Shown one piece after another: positions 52,059 through 59,682 of a DNA stretch of 64,000 bases. Where the stretch lies: NCBI RefSeq assembly GCF_014197435.1, contig NZ_JACIFP010000001.1, positions 2,976,001-3,040,000 of the forward strand, read 5' to 3'. Numbering within the stretch: the stretch's first letter is position 1; the number at the start of each line of letters is the position of its first letter. Made by a program: the position numbers and the translations under genes. The DNA is from Gordonia humi (GTDB lineage Bacteria; Actinomycetota; Actinomycetes; Mycobacteriales; Mycobacteriaceae). Under the pieces are notes generated by a model that saw only the letters and a list, made by a program, of their open reading frames with translations, did no database searches and was not told the DNA's origin.

Positions 52059-53286
52059 AGAGCCGCCTGGCCGGTGTGACACTGGGGATCCTCACCGCGA
52101 TCGGCGGGTTCCTCGACATCGGTGACATCGTCACCAACGGTGTGGTCGGTGCGCGATTCGGTCTGTCGCTGGCGTGGGTCACACCGATCGGTGTCATCGG
52201 CATCATGGTGTTCGCCGAGATGTCCGGCCGGGTCGCCGCATGCAGTGGCCGCGCTACGTTCGAAATCATTCGGGAGCGGTTGGGGCCTCGCATCGGCGGG
52301 GCCAATCTGATCGGTTCCGTCCTCACGACGGTGCTCACACTCACCGCGGAGATAGGCGGGATCGCCGCGGCCCTGCACATCGCGAGCGATGTCCGGCCGA
52401 TGCTGTGGATACCGGCTGCCGCGTTCGGTGTGTGTGGGTAATCCTGTGGCGAGTCCGCTTCTCGATCATGCAGAACGTCACCGGGCTGCTCGGGCTGGCT
52501 CTGATGGTGTTCGCAGTGGTCTTCTTCGTGCTGAGCCCGTCGCCCGGCGAGGTCGCCGCCGACCTTGTTCCGAGGCTTCCCGCGGACGAGGCCGCACCCG
52601 TGTACTGGTATTACGCGGTGGCCCTGTTCGGTGCGGCGATGACGCCCTACGAGGTGTTCTTCTTCTCTTCCGGCGGTATCGAGGACGGGTGGACCGCACA
52701 CGATGTACGGCGTATGCGGATCAACGTGTTCATCGGTTTTCCACTCGGGGCGATCGGGTCGTTGGCGATCATGGGGACCTCGGCCGTCGCGTTCGCGCCG
52801 AGCGAGATCGATGTCGACTCCCTCTCGTCGTTGCTGATCCCGGTGGCCGAGGCGGGCGGACAGCTCGCCGTGGCGTTCGCCATCGTCGGCGTTCTGGCGG
52901 CCACGGTCGGAGCGTCGCTGGAGACCGCATTGTCGACGGGGTACGCGGTGGCGCAGTATTCGGGTTGGACGTGGGGCGCGGCGCGGCGGCCTCGGGACGC
53001 CGCGAGATTCCATGTGGTCGTCCTCGCTGCGATAGTCGTCGGCGCTCTCGTGCTCATGACCGGCGTCGACCCCGTCGCCGTCACCGAGTACTCGGTGGTG
53101 TTCTCCGCGATCGCCCTCCCGCTCACATACCTGCCGATCCTCGTGGTCGCGGGGGACCGCGACTACATGGGCGCCCACGTGAACGGATGGTGGGCCAACG
53201 CCGTGGGAACAGTCTTTCTCGGGATCGTCGTCGTCGCATCGGTCGCGGCCATCCCCCTCATGATCATGACAGGAGCTGGGCGGTGA
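52055..53286 (+). pseudogene. NRAMP-like divalent metal transporter, frameshifted
   Basis: Two adjacent frames make one transporter of about 409 residues. The first frame (52055-52441) ends GVCG-stop; the second continues as VILWRVRFSIMQNVTG to 53286. The break is at a (GT)4 run, 52428-52435; removing one GT restores GVWVILWRV. Helix 1 has FLDIGDIVTNG where NRAMP proteins have DPGN, and helix 6 has GAAMTPYEVFFFSSG where they have MPHN, so metal ligands differ from Mn/Fe NRAMPs. It may be a true mutation, a switchable repeat or a base-calling error. Overlaps both neighbours by four bases. Confidence 0.8.
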
Positions 53287-53633
53287 CCCACGAATTCCTC
53301 GACTTGCGTGCGCATCTGCTGGATCGGCAGATCCTCGACGCCACCCGTGAACCGGTGGGTGTCGTGGACGACGTGGTCTTCGACGACGGTGGCGGCGACG
53401 GCCCACCGCGGGTCGCAGCTCTGTTGACCGGTCGGGCTCTGATCGACCGAATCCTCGGAGACGTACCCGAACCGTCGCGACTGACATCGGTGGATGCACG
53501 ACTTCTCGAGGATGTCGGCGTCGTCGTCTCATTGTCCGCGGGCGATGACGAGCTCGGCGACGTCGGATGGGTCGAACGGTGGACGCGCGACCACGTCGTC
53601 GCCCGTATACCCGGGAGCAGGCTGCGCGGATGA
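53283..53633 (+). CDS. PRC-barrel-like protein 1
   Basis: A 116-residue soluble protein, TREPVGVVDDVVFDDGGGDG followed by PRVAALLTGRALIDRI and a C-terminal RDHVVARIPGSRL. The strand pattern and the 'residue-VGVVDDV' opening resemble PRC-barrel domains. GTG 53283 overlaps the transporter stop (GTGA); the stop overlaps the next start. With the next gene and the transporter it forms one tightly coupled unit, so it may regulate or bind the transporter. Confidence 0.6.
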   Translation: MTHEFLDLRAHLLDRQILDATREPVGVVDDVVFDDGGGDGPPRVAALLTGRALIDRILGDVPEPSRLTSVDARLLEDVGVVVSLSAGDDELGDVGWVERWTRDHVVARIPGSRLRG

Positions 53634-53941
53634 GAGCGAGAGCCAGCGAACTCCTGGGGTGCGAGGTCGTCGAGGACGATCGACGCGTGGGCGTGATCGT
53701 CGACCTCAGGCTCGCGGTCACCGACTGCGGGCTCGACCTGGTCGGGCTTCTGGTGGGACCGCGTAAGCCCATTCGTCTACTCGGCCCTTACGAAGCCGAT
53801 CGGTCCGGCCCGTGGCTCGTCGACACGCTCCTTCGACGCCGGGACCGGAGCATTGTCTGCGTCGCGTGGACCGACGTGATCGAGGTCGGGCGGGACCTGG
53901 TCCGCATCCAGCGGAACCGTGCGTCCCGCGTTCCCGAATGA
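53630..53941 (+). CDS. PRC-barrel protein 2
   Basis: A 103-residue protein with a PRC-barrel pattern: ASELLGCEVVEDDRRVGVIV, then DLRLAVTDCGLDLVGLLVG and a closing VCVAWTDVIEVGRDLVRIQ. It overlaps the preceding PRC-like gene by four bases. Two PRC-barrel genes in tandem after a transporter of this type suggests a membrane-associated complex, which is inference from position only. Confidence 0.7.
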   Translation: MRARASELLGCEVVEDDRRVGVIVDLRLAVTDCGLDLVGLLVGPRKPIRLLGPYEADRSGPWLVDTLLRRRDRSIVCVAWTDVIEVGRDLVRIQRNRASRVPE

Positions 53942-53977
53942 GCCGCGACCGTCGTAGATGCGGCGTAAAATGACCGC

Positions 53978-54658
53978 ATGACCGGGCGCGTTTCGGATGA
54001 CTCGGACGCCGCTCGGCCGAACGAGCCGTGTATCGGGTCCTTCCGATATTGGTTCGACCCCGACCGATGGGAGTGGTCGGACGAAGTTGCCGCCCTGCAC
54101 GGGTACATGCCGGACGAAGTCGTACCGACGACTCGACTTCTGACCGAACACAAGCACCCCGACGACCGCGAGACGTTCCACGCCATGATCGAGCGGATGC
54201 GATCGGCGCGGACGTCGTTCTCGAGCCGGCATCGGATCATCGATACGAGGGGCGTGACGAGGAGCGTGATCGTCGTCGGCCGGACATTCACCGAGGCGGG
54301 CGTCGTCGCAGGAACGGAGGGCTTCTATCTCGACGTCGGAGGCGTCGTCGAGGACTCAGTACGTGGCCGCGTCGCCGACCATGTCCAGCACTTCCGCGAG
54401 CACCGCGCCGTCATCGAACAGGCCAAAGGAATGCTGATGGCTGTATACGGGATACCTCCGGACAGAGCCTTCGATGTCCTGCTCTGGCTGTCGCAGACAC
54501 GGAACGTGCCCGTCCATGCGATCAGCGATTCGATCGTGGGGACGGCGATCTCGGGAACCTGGATCCCGTCCACTGCGCGGCGGGCATTCGATCGCGTGCT
54601 TCTCGACGGTGCGGAGCGAGCCGTGGCCGACACTCTCGATCACACAGATCAGCGGTGA
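53978..54658 (+). CDS. PAS-ANTAR regulatory protein 1
   Basis: A 226-residue cytoplasmic regulator. A PAS domain (about 20-130) with SFRYWFDPDRWEWSDEVAAL and TEHKHPDDRETFHAMIERM is followed by an ANTAR RNA-binding domain (about 145-200) with HRAVIEQAKGMLMAVYGI. ANTAR proteins act by preventing transcription termination at paired hexanucleotide hairpins. The PAS part closely resembles that of the protein at 57108, so the two are paralogues. The TAAAAT element at about 53965 may be its -10. It overlaps the convergent gene at 54649 by 10 bases. Confidence 0.9.
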   Translation: MTGRVSDDSDAARPNEPCIGSFRYWFDPDRWEWSDEVAALHGYMPDEVVPTTRLLTEHKHPDDRETFHAMIERMRSARTSFSSRHRIIDTRGVTRSVIVVGRTFTEAGVVAGTEGFYLDVGGVVEDSVRGRVADHVQHFREHRAVIEQAKGMLMAVYGIPPDRAFDVLLWLSQTRNVPVHAISDSIVGTAISGTWIPSTARRAFDRVLLDGAERAVADTLDHTDQR

Positions 54659-55332
54659 CGCCGCCGCCCTTCTCGGCTGCCGTGATATGCGCTGCGACGG
54701 AGCCCGGCGAGCCAGGAGGGCAGTGGCTCGATGCCGGCGGGAACGGAGTCGGCCGGATCGAAGGCGATCTCGTTCGCCGCTCGGACGTCCCCGAACTCGA
54801 CGGTCCCGACCACCGACCACGGGTCGCCGTCCCGACTGGCGGTCAACGTCAGGACGGCGCTGCCGACAGTCAGGGCGTCGGCGAGGTCGTCGAGGTCCAG
54901 CTTCGGTCCAGTCGGCGGCGTCACCAGCCGTCCGGCGAGTCGCCAGACGGCGCCCCGATACCGGAACCGGCTGAGCGGTGACACGCTCACTCCGGACCAC
55001 TCCCGCGTAGGTGTCGGCAGTCGTACCCCGGCAATCGGGCGCAGCGGCCCGGTCATCAGCAGGTCCCACCGGTCCTCGTCGCACGCGCCGGTGATGGTGG
55101 GCGCTTCGAACCGTATCGCGACACCGACGAGGTCGGGCAGGCCTCGAGGAGACCCGAACGCTTTCGATATCCGTATCGTGACAGCGCCCGGGACGATGGG
55201 CAGCTCGTCTGTCTCGATGACCGCGGCGCCGACGCGTGTCACGCCGCGTCGATGAAGTGCACGGCCTGCGCGCGCTGCGGCGACAGCACGAGCGGGTCGA
55301 CGAATGAGTGTATCGCTCGTGGGCCGTCGCAT
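54649..55332 (-). CDS. Uncharacterised protein, possibly catalase-superfamily-like
   Basis: A 227-residue soluble protein. The middle part, VTIRISKAFGSPRGLPDLVG followed by VAIRFE, then DLLMTG and RYRGAVWRLAGRLV, resembles actinobacterial proteins distantly related to the haem-catalase fold (sometimes labelled phosphodiesterase), but I see no clear haem tyrosine or catalytic His. The start ATG 55332 follows AGGAGAGG. It is the second gene after the VOC protein on the same strand (25-base gap). Function unknown; stress-island context. Confidence 0.45.
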   Translation of the reverse strand: MRRPTSDTLIRRPARAVAAARAGRALHRRGVTRVGAAVIETDELPIVPGAVTIRISKAFGSPRGLPDLVGVAIRFEAPTITGACDEDRWDLLMTGPLRPIAGVRLPTPTREWSGVSVSPLSRFRYRGAVWRLAGRLVTPPTGPKLDLDDLADALTVGSAVLTLTASRDGDPWSVVGTVEFGDVRAANEIAFDPADSVPAGIEPLPSWLAGLRRSAYHGSREGRRRHR

Positions 55333-55357
55333 ACCTCTCCTTGCCGTGGCCGGGACA

Positions 55358-55723
55358 TCAGATGGGCGTGTCGACGGCTGCTGTGATCTCGATCGTGTTG
55401 CCGTCTGGATCCACGACGACGGCGCGCCCCGGCACAGCCGGATACGGTGGCCGGGGAGTCGATGCGCCGAGCGCGATCAGGCGTTCGACGGCGGCGGTGA
55501 CGTCTTGTGAGTCGAATGCCGTGAGCCGGACGCGGATCCGCGGCCTCGGGGGCATCACGCGCCCGACGATCACTCGGACACGGTGGCCCCCGTCGACGAG
55601 TTCGATGCGATCGGGCTGTCGCCGCCCGACTGTCAGCTGCAGTGCCCGCTGCCAGAACGCCGCGGTTCGGTCGACGTCGCCGGTGAGCAGTCGGCATGGT
55701 TCGGGGCCCTCCAACGCCAGCAT
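55358..55723 (-). CDS. VOC-family (glyoxalase-like) protein
   Basis: A 121-residue vicinal-oxygen-chelate protein with the two beta-alpha-beta-beta-beta repeats: CRLLTGDVDRTAAFWQRALQ at the start and AVVVDPDGNTIEIT at the end (the Glu is a common metal ligand). Members include glyoxalases, dioxygenases and antibiotic-binding proteins; the substrate cannot be told. ATG 55723 follows AGGAGGG. A SigF-like promoter sits 38 bases upstream. Confidence 0.85.
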   Translation of the reverse strand: MLALEGPEPCRLLTGDVDRTAAFWQRALQLTVGRRQPDRIELVDGGHRVRVIVGRVMPPRPRIRVRLTAFDSQDVTAAVERLIALGASTPRPPYPAVPGRAVVVDPDGNTIEITAAVDTPI

Positions 55724-55761
55724 CGACTGCCCTCCTCTCGTGTCGTCCGATGGTGTCGGAG

Positions 55762-55786
55762 TTCCCCGCACGGCAGCGGGTGAAAC
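55762..55786 (-). promoter_or_regulatory. SigF-like promoter of the VOC gene
   Basis: Minus strand GTTT (55786-55783), 15-base spacer, GGGGAA (55767-55762). Confidence 0.55.
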
Positions 55787-55845
55787 CTGAGGATCATGGA
55801 GTGACCTGTCGTCTGCCGGGCGAGGTCCGCCCCGAGCGACGACAG

Positions 55846-57018
55846 TCACGGTCGCAGCACGACCTTGACGTAACCGTCGCTCTTGCTCTGGAACTTCGCG
55901 TAGGCGTCCGGCGCATCGGCGAGCGGCAGCTCGTGCGATGCGAACGCGTCCACCCCGAGTGGATCGGCGTCCGTCAGCAGCGGCATGATCGCGTCGGTCC
56001 ATCGTTTGACGTTCGCCTGTCCGGTACGAATCTGAATCTGTTTGTCGAAGACGGTGAACATCGGCAGCGGGTCGACCATGCCGCCGTAGACTCCGGAGAC
56101 TGAGACCGTACCGCCGCGGCGGACCACGTCGAACGCCGTGAGCAATGCAGCCAGGCGATCGACCCCAGCGGCAGTGGTCACCTTTCGGCCCACCGAGTCG
56201 GGGAGGACGCCGGCGGCGCGTTGCATCGCTTGTGCGATCGGTGAGCCGTGCGCCTCCATTCCGACCGCGTCGATCACAGAATCGGTGCCCCGGCCCGCGG
56301 TCACGTCACGGACGGCGGAGGCGACGTCGTCACCGGACGGAAGGGTCTCGACCCCATGCGGTGCGGCCCGCGCACGACGTTCCGGTACAGGATCGACACC
56401 GATCACCCGATGTCCACGCAACTTCGCGATCCTCGCCGCCATGTCCCCGATCGGGCCGAGTCCGAGAACGGCGACCGATCCGCCATCGGGGACATCGGCG
56501 TACTCCACCGCCTGCCATGCGGTCGGCAGCACGTCGGAGAGATAGCCGAAACGACTGTCGGGCGGCCCGTCCGGGACTTTGATATGGGTGAACTGCGCTT
56601 GTGGAACTCTGAGGTACTCGGCCTGGCCTCCGGGGAGCGATCCGTACAGGCTGGAGTAGCCGAACAACGCGGCACCGGTTCCCTGCTCGCGCACCTGGGT
56701 GGTCTCGCACTGGGTGTACAGCGACCGGTCACACATGTAGCAGCGGCCGCAGGAGACCTGGAACGGTATCACGACGCGGTCGCCGACGTGCAGGTCGCCG
56801 GCGTCGGATCCGACCTCCTCCACCGTCCCCATTGCTTCATGTCCGAGTACGTCCCCGGCGGTCATGAACGGAGTGAGGACCTCGTAGAGATGAAGGTCGG
56901 ACCCGCAGATGTTGGTCGAACTGACCTTGATGACGGCATCGGTGGGGTCTTCGATACGGGGATCGGGAACGGTTTCGACTCGAACGTCTCGTCGGCCCTG
57001 CCAAGTGACTGCGCGCAT
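55846..57018 (-). CDS. Zinc-dependent alcohol dehydrogenase (formaldehyde-dehydrogenase-like)
   Basis: A 390-residue medium-chain dehydrogenase. Catalytic zinc residues are in STNICGSDLHLYE (Cys, about 38) and GHEAMGTVEEVG (His/Glu, about 60); structural zinc is CGRCYMCDRSLYTQC (about 90-104). The cofactor loop is VAVLGLGPIGDMAARIAKLRG, and the following Asp in VIGVDPVPERR favours NAD+. The insert with GYSSLYGSLPGGQAEYLRVP and the late MFTVFDKQIQIRTGQANVKR segment resemble glutathione-independent formaldehyde dehydrogenases. ATG 57018 follows GAGGAAA. A SigF-like promoter is 45 bases upstream. Confidence 0.92.
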   Translation of the reverse strand: MRAVTWQGRRDVRVETVPDPRIEDPTDAVIKVSSTNICGSDLHLYEVLTPFMTAGDVLGHEAMGTVEEVGSDAGDLHVGDRVVIPFQVSCGRCYMCDRSLYTQCETTQVREQGTGAALFGYSSLYGSLPGGQAEYLRVPQAQFTHIKVPDGPPDSRFGYLSDVLPTAWQAVEYADVPDGGSVAVLGLGPIGDMAARIAKLRGHRVIGVDPVPERRARAAPHGVETLPSGDDVASAVRDVTAGRGTDSVIDAVGMEAHGSPIAQAMQRAAGVLPDSVGRKVTTAAGVDRLAALLTAFDVVRRGGTVSVSGVYGGMVDPLPMFTVFDKQIQIRTGQANVKRWTDAIMPLLTDADPLGVDAFASHELPLADAPDAYAKFQSKSDGYVKVVLRP

Positions 57019-57063
57019 GCTCGTTTCCTCTCGTCGGCTGGTCGCTATCCCTGCAGATCGGGG

Positions 57064-57087
57064 TTCCCCGCAGGCGGAGTCGCAAAC
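57064..57087 (-). promoter_or_regulatory. SigF-like promoter of the alcohol dehydrogenase gene
   Basis: Minus strand GTTT (57087-57084), 14-base spacer, GGGGAA (57069-57064). The same -10 hexamer occurs at 55762 and 51300. Confidence 0.55.
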
Positions 57088-57107
57088 GTCCAGTCCGGCG
57101 GAGCTGG

Positions 57108-57764
57108 TCAGTCGAGTACGTCCTCGTGCGCGTTGAGCAGGATCCGATCGACGTTCGCGCGGGCGCGTGAGGACAGGTCGATGTCAGCGATGCGCCGTTC
57201 GATGGCAGCGGCGAGCGTGTACAGCTTCACGTTCGATTCCTGCGACCGCCAGACGAGCAGGTCGAAGGCTTGTTGGGCATCGAGTCGGTAGACCAGCATC
57301 AGTGCGCCTTTGACGCGTTCGATGGTGGCCCGCCGACGGACCATCTCATCGACGTCCATTGTTGCCCGGCGCCCCTGGCCGAGATCGTCGCTCCGCGAGT
57401 CTCCGTTCGGCGATCCCGTGACGTAGAAGCCGAAGGTCCCCTGCCGACGACCGTCCACGTCATGCAGCGAGTCGGCGATCACGATCACCGGGATCACCGT
57501 GCCGTGCCGGTCGACGATCCTGTGTTGGCTGCTGAACGGTTCACCTGCGTGCCGCACCTGTTCGATGAGGGTGGCGACGCGGTCGCGGTCGTCTGGGTGT
57601 TTATGCATGAGCAAGAGGTCGCTGGTCGGCACGACGGCATCGGCAGAGTCGTAGCCGTGGAGGCGAGCCAGTTGATCCGACCACTCCCAGCGGTCCTCGT
57701 CGATGTGATACGAGAATCTCCCGTACCGGATTGCGGCCTCGTCGGGGCGGTCGGGGTCGTGCAC
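57108..57764 (-). CDS. PAS-ANTAR regulatory protein 2
   Basis: A 218-residue regulator. The PAS domain has RFSYHIDEDRWEWSDQLARL and LMHKHPDDRDRVATLIEQV; the ANTAR domain has RRRATIERVKGALMLVYRLD and AFDLLVWRSQESNVKLYTL. It is a paralogue of the protein at 53978, with DRWEWSD and HKHPDDR shared exactly. GTG 57764 follows GGAGG by 8 bases. The stop lies 20 bases before the promoter of the alcohol dehydrogenase gene on the same strand. It is divergent from the LuxR gene, with 145 bases between. Confidence 0.9.
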   Translation of the reverse strand: MHDPDRPDEAAIRYGRFSYHIDEDRWEWSDQLARLHGYDSADAVVPTSDLLLMHKHPDDRDRVATLIEQVRHAGEPFSSQHRIVDRHGTVIPVIVIADSLHDVDGRRQGTFGFYVTGSPNGDSRSDDLGQGRRATMDVDEMVRRRATIERVKGALMLVYRLDAQQAFDLLVWRSQESNVKLYTLAAAIERRIADIDLSSRARANVDRILLNAHEDVLD

Positions 57765-57868
57765 TTGCTGTGTCCTCCGGGAGTGCTCGGGCAGGTGACC
57801 TGCGCGCTGTGCTGCGGCGTGAGCATCAGCCGCATCTACCGATCTTAGGACGCAAAAGGGTTAAGTAG

Positions 57869-57886
57869 TACACCCTCAGGGGTGTA
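57869..57886. promoter_or_regulatory. Palindrome upstream of the LuxR-type regulator
   Basis: TACACCC-TCAG-GGGTGTA, a perfect 7-4-7 inverted repeat 23 bases before ATG 57910 in the divergent gap. It could be an operator used by the regulator itself. A weak SigF-like pair (GTTA at 57860, GGGTGT at 57880) overlaps it. Confidence 0.5.
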
Positions 57887-57909
57887 GCGCGGAGGGATAG
57901 GGTGGCGGT

Positions 57910-58545
57910 ATGGCACCGGTTCGAGTGGCCCTGATCGACGACTACGACGTGGTGGTACGGGGGCTTGCGACAATGCTCAGACGGTACGCCGATCGTGTGA
58001 GCGTTCAGTCGTTGTCCACATCAGGTGACGTCTGGGAGACGGTCGACATCGCGCTGTACGACTCATTCGCCAGTCCTCCCGCCGAGCGGCGCGTCATCGA
58101 CGACCTGACCGCGAACGCGCGGGTCGCGAAGGTCGTCGTCTACACCTGGGAACAGTCCGAGCCATTGGTCGCCTCGGCGCTCCGGAACGGCGCCGTGGCA
58201 TTCGTGTCGAAACGCCTTCCCGCTGCGGAACTGGTCGATGCGCTCGAGCGGATCCATGCCGACGGTGTGACGCAGCGAATGTTTCCCGGTAAGACGGACA
58301 CTGCGTCGTCCAATGCCGGGGACTGGCCCGGACGCGAAGAAGGCCTCACACAACGTGAGGCCGAAGTGCTGGCGTTGATAACTCAAGGGATGAGCAATGC
58401 GGAGATCGCCGAGCGGACCGGTCTCTCGATCAACTCGGTGAAGACGTACATCCGCACCTGCTATCGGAGGATCGGGGTGGCGACGAGGGCGCAAGCCGTG
58501 CTGTGGGGTGCGCAGCACGGTTTCGTCCCTGACCGGCGCCACTAG
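57910..58545 (+). CDS. LuxR/NarL-type response regulator
   Basis: A 211-residue response regulator. The receiver domain starts VRVALIDDYDVVVRGLATML (acidic pair), has its likely phospho-acceptor Asp in DIALYDSFASPP (about 52) and the conserved Lys in AFVSKRLPAAEL (about 100). The C-terminal LuxR helix-turn-helix is LTQREAEVLALITQGMSNAE with NSVKTYIRTCYRRIGV. No histidine kinase is in the window, so its partner is elsewhere. Its TAG stop includes the TA target site of the IS630 element, but the flanking bases would give TAG without the insertion too. Confidence 0.92.
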   Translation: MAPVRVALIDDYDVVVRGLATMLRRYADRVSVQSLSTSGDVWETVDIALYDSFASPPAERRVIDDLTANARVAKVVVYTWEQSEPLVASALRNGAVAFVSKRLPAAELVDALERIHADGVTQRMFPGKTDTASSNAGDWPGREEGLTQREAEVLALITQGMSNAEIAERTGLSINSVKTYIRTCYRRIGVATRAQAVLWGAQHGFVPDRRH

Positions 58546-59667
58546 TGTCGCGTGTCGTTAATTAGTTTAGGGTTGTCGGGTTGAGAGAATTGGTTATGGC
58601 TAATACTCCAGCCCCGGCCCTGGAACTGCGTGATGGTGATGCGGACGAGCTCGATCAGTTGTTGAGGTCGACCACGACGTCGGCTGGTCTGGCGCGTCGG
58701 GCGCGGATCGTCGTGCTTGCTGCCGATGGGATGGCTAATACGCGAATCAGTGAGGTCGTCGGGACGTCGGTACCGACGGTCCTCAAGTGGCGTTCACGGT
58801 ATCTCCAGGACGGACTCGATGGTCTGCTCGACGCTGAAAGGACCGGTCGCCCAAGGTATCTCAATCACGCCGATGTCGTGTCGGCGACGTTGATGCCGCC
58901 ACCGAGAAAGTACGGGGTCACGCATTGGTCCTCGCGGCTGCTGGCCGGGCACCTCGGAATCGGGAACGCCACGGTCGCCCGCGCCTGGCGTGAGTACGGC
59001 GTTCAGCCGTGGCGATCGGGAACATTCAAGTTCTCCACCGATCCGCAGCTGATCGCCAAGGTCACCGATGTCGTCGGCCTGTACCTGGAACCACCGGAGA
59101 ACGCGATCGTGTTGTGCGTGGACGAGAAATCGCAGATCCAGGCCCTCGATCGCACGGCCCCGATGCTGCCGACACAGCCAGGGCAGATCGAACGCCGCAC
59201 CCACGACTACAAACGCCACGGCACCACCACCTTGTTCGCGGCCCTGCAGATCGCCACCGGGCAAGTCACCGCCGCGGTCAAACCGCGACATCGCCACCAG
59301 GAGTTCCTGGCGTTTCTACGGCAGATCGACCGCGCCTACCCCGGCCAGGAACTGCATCTGGTCATGGACAACTACGCCACCCACAAGAAGGCCGAAGTCC
59401 GCGACTGGCTCGCCCAGCACCCGAACATCACAGCCCACTTCACCCCGACCTCCGGGTCATGGCTCAACCTCGTCGAGGTCTGGTTCGGCATCATCGACCG
59501 ACAAGCCATCCGCCGAGGTGTCTTCACTTCAGTCAAAGACCTCAACGCGAAGATCCGGGCATTCATCAACGGCTGGAACGACCGCAAACACCCCTTCGTA
59601 TGGACCAAAACCGCCGAGGACATTCTGAAGAAAGCCCAACCGAAAACTAATTAACGACACGCGACAC
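58545..59667 (+). mobile_element. IS630-family insertion sequence, complete
   Basis: Perfect terminal inverted repeats (24 bases: 58545-58568 with 59644-59667), 27 if the flanking CTA/TAG is counted. TA at 58543-58544 and 59668-59669 is the target duplication typical of this family. It inserted at the very end of the LuxR gene and abuts the next element directly. Confidence 0.9.
58596..59654 (+). CDS. IS630-family transposase
   Basis: A 352-residue Tc1/mariner-related DDE transposase. An N-terminal helix-turn-helix (GMANTRISEVVGTSVPTVLK) and a second (HLGIGNATVARAWREYGVQ) precede the catalytic part: Asp in IVLCVDEKSQIQALDR (about 180), Asp in HLVMDNYATHKKAEV (about 265) and Glu in SWLNLVEVWFGIIDRQ (about 300). 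No disruption is visible. ATG 58596 is preferred to TTG 58581. Confidence 0.95.
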   Translation: MANTPAPALELRDGDADELDQLLRSTTTSAGLARRARIVVLAADGMANTRISEVVGTSVPTVLKWRSRYLQDGLDGLLDAERTGRPRYLNHADVVSATLMPPPRKYGVTHWSSRLLAGHLGIGNATVARAWREYGVQPWRSGTFKFSTDPQLIAKVTDVVGLYLEPPENAIVLCVDEKSQIQALDRTAPMLPTQPGQIERRTHDYKRHGTTTLFAALQIATGQVTAAVKPRHRHQEFLAFLRQIDRAYPGQELHLVMDNYATHKKAEVRDWLAQHPNITAHFTPTSGSWLNLVEVWFGIIDRQAIRRGVFTSVKDLNAKIRAFINGWNDRKHPFVWTKTAEDILKKAQPKTN

Positions 59668-59682
59668 TAGGGCGTGTCTCCT

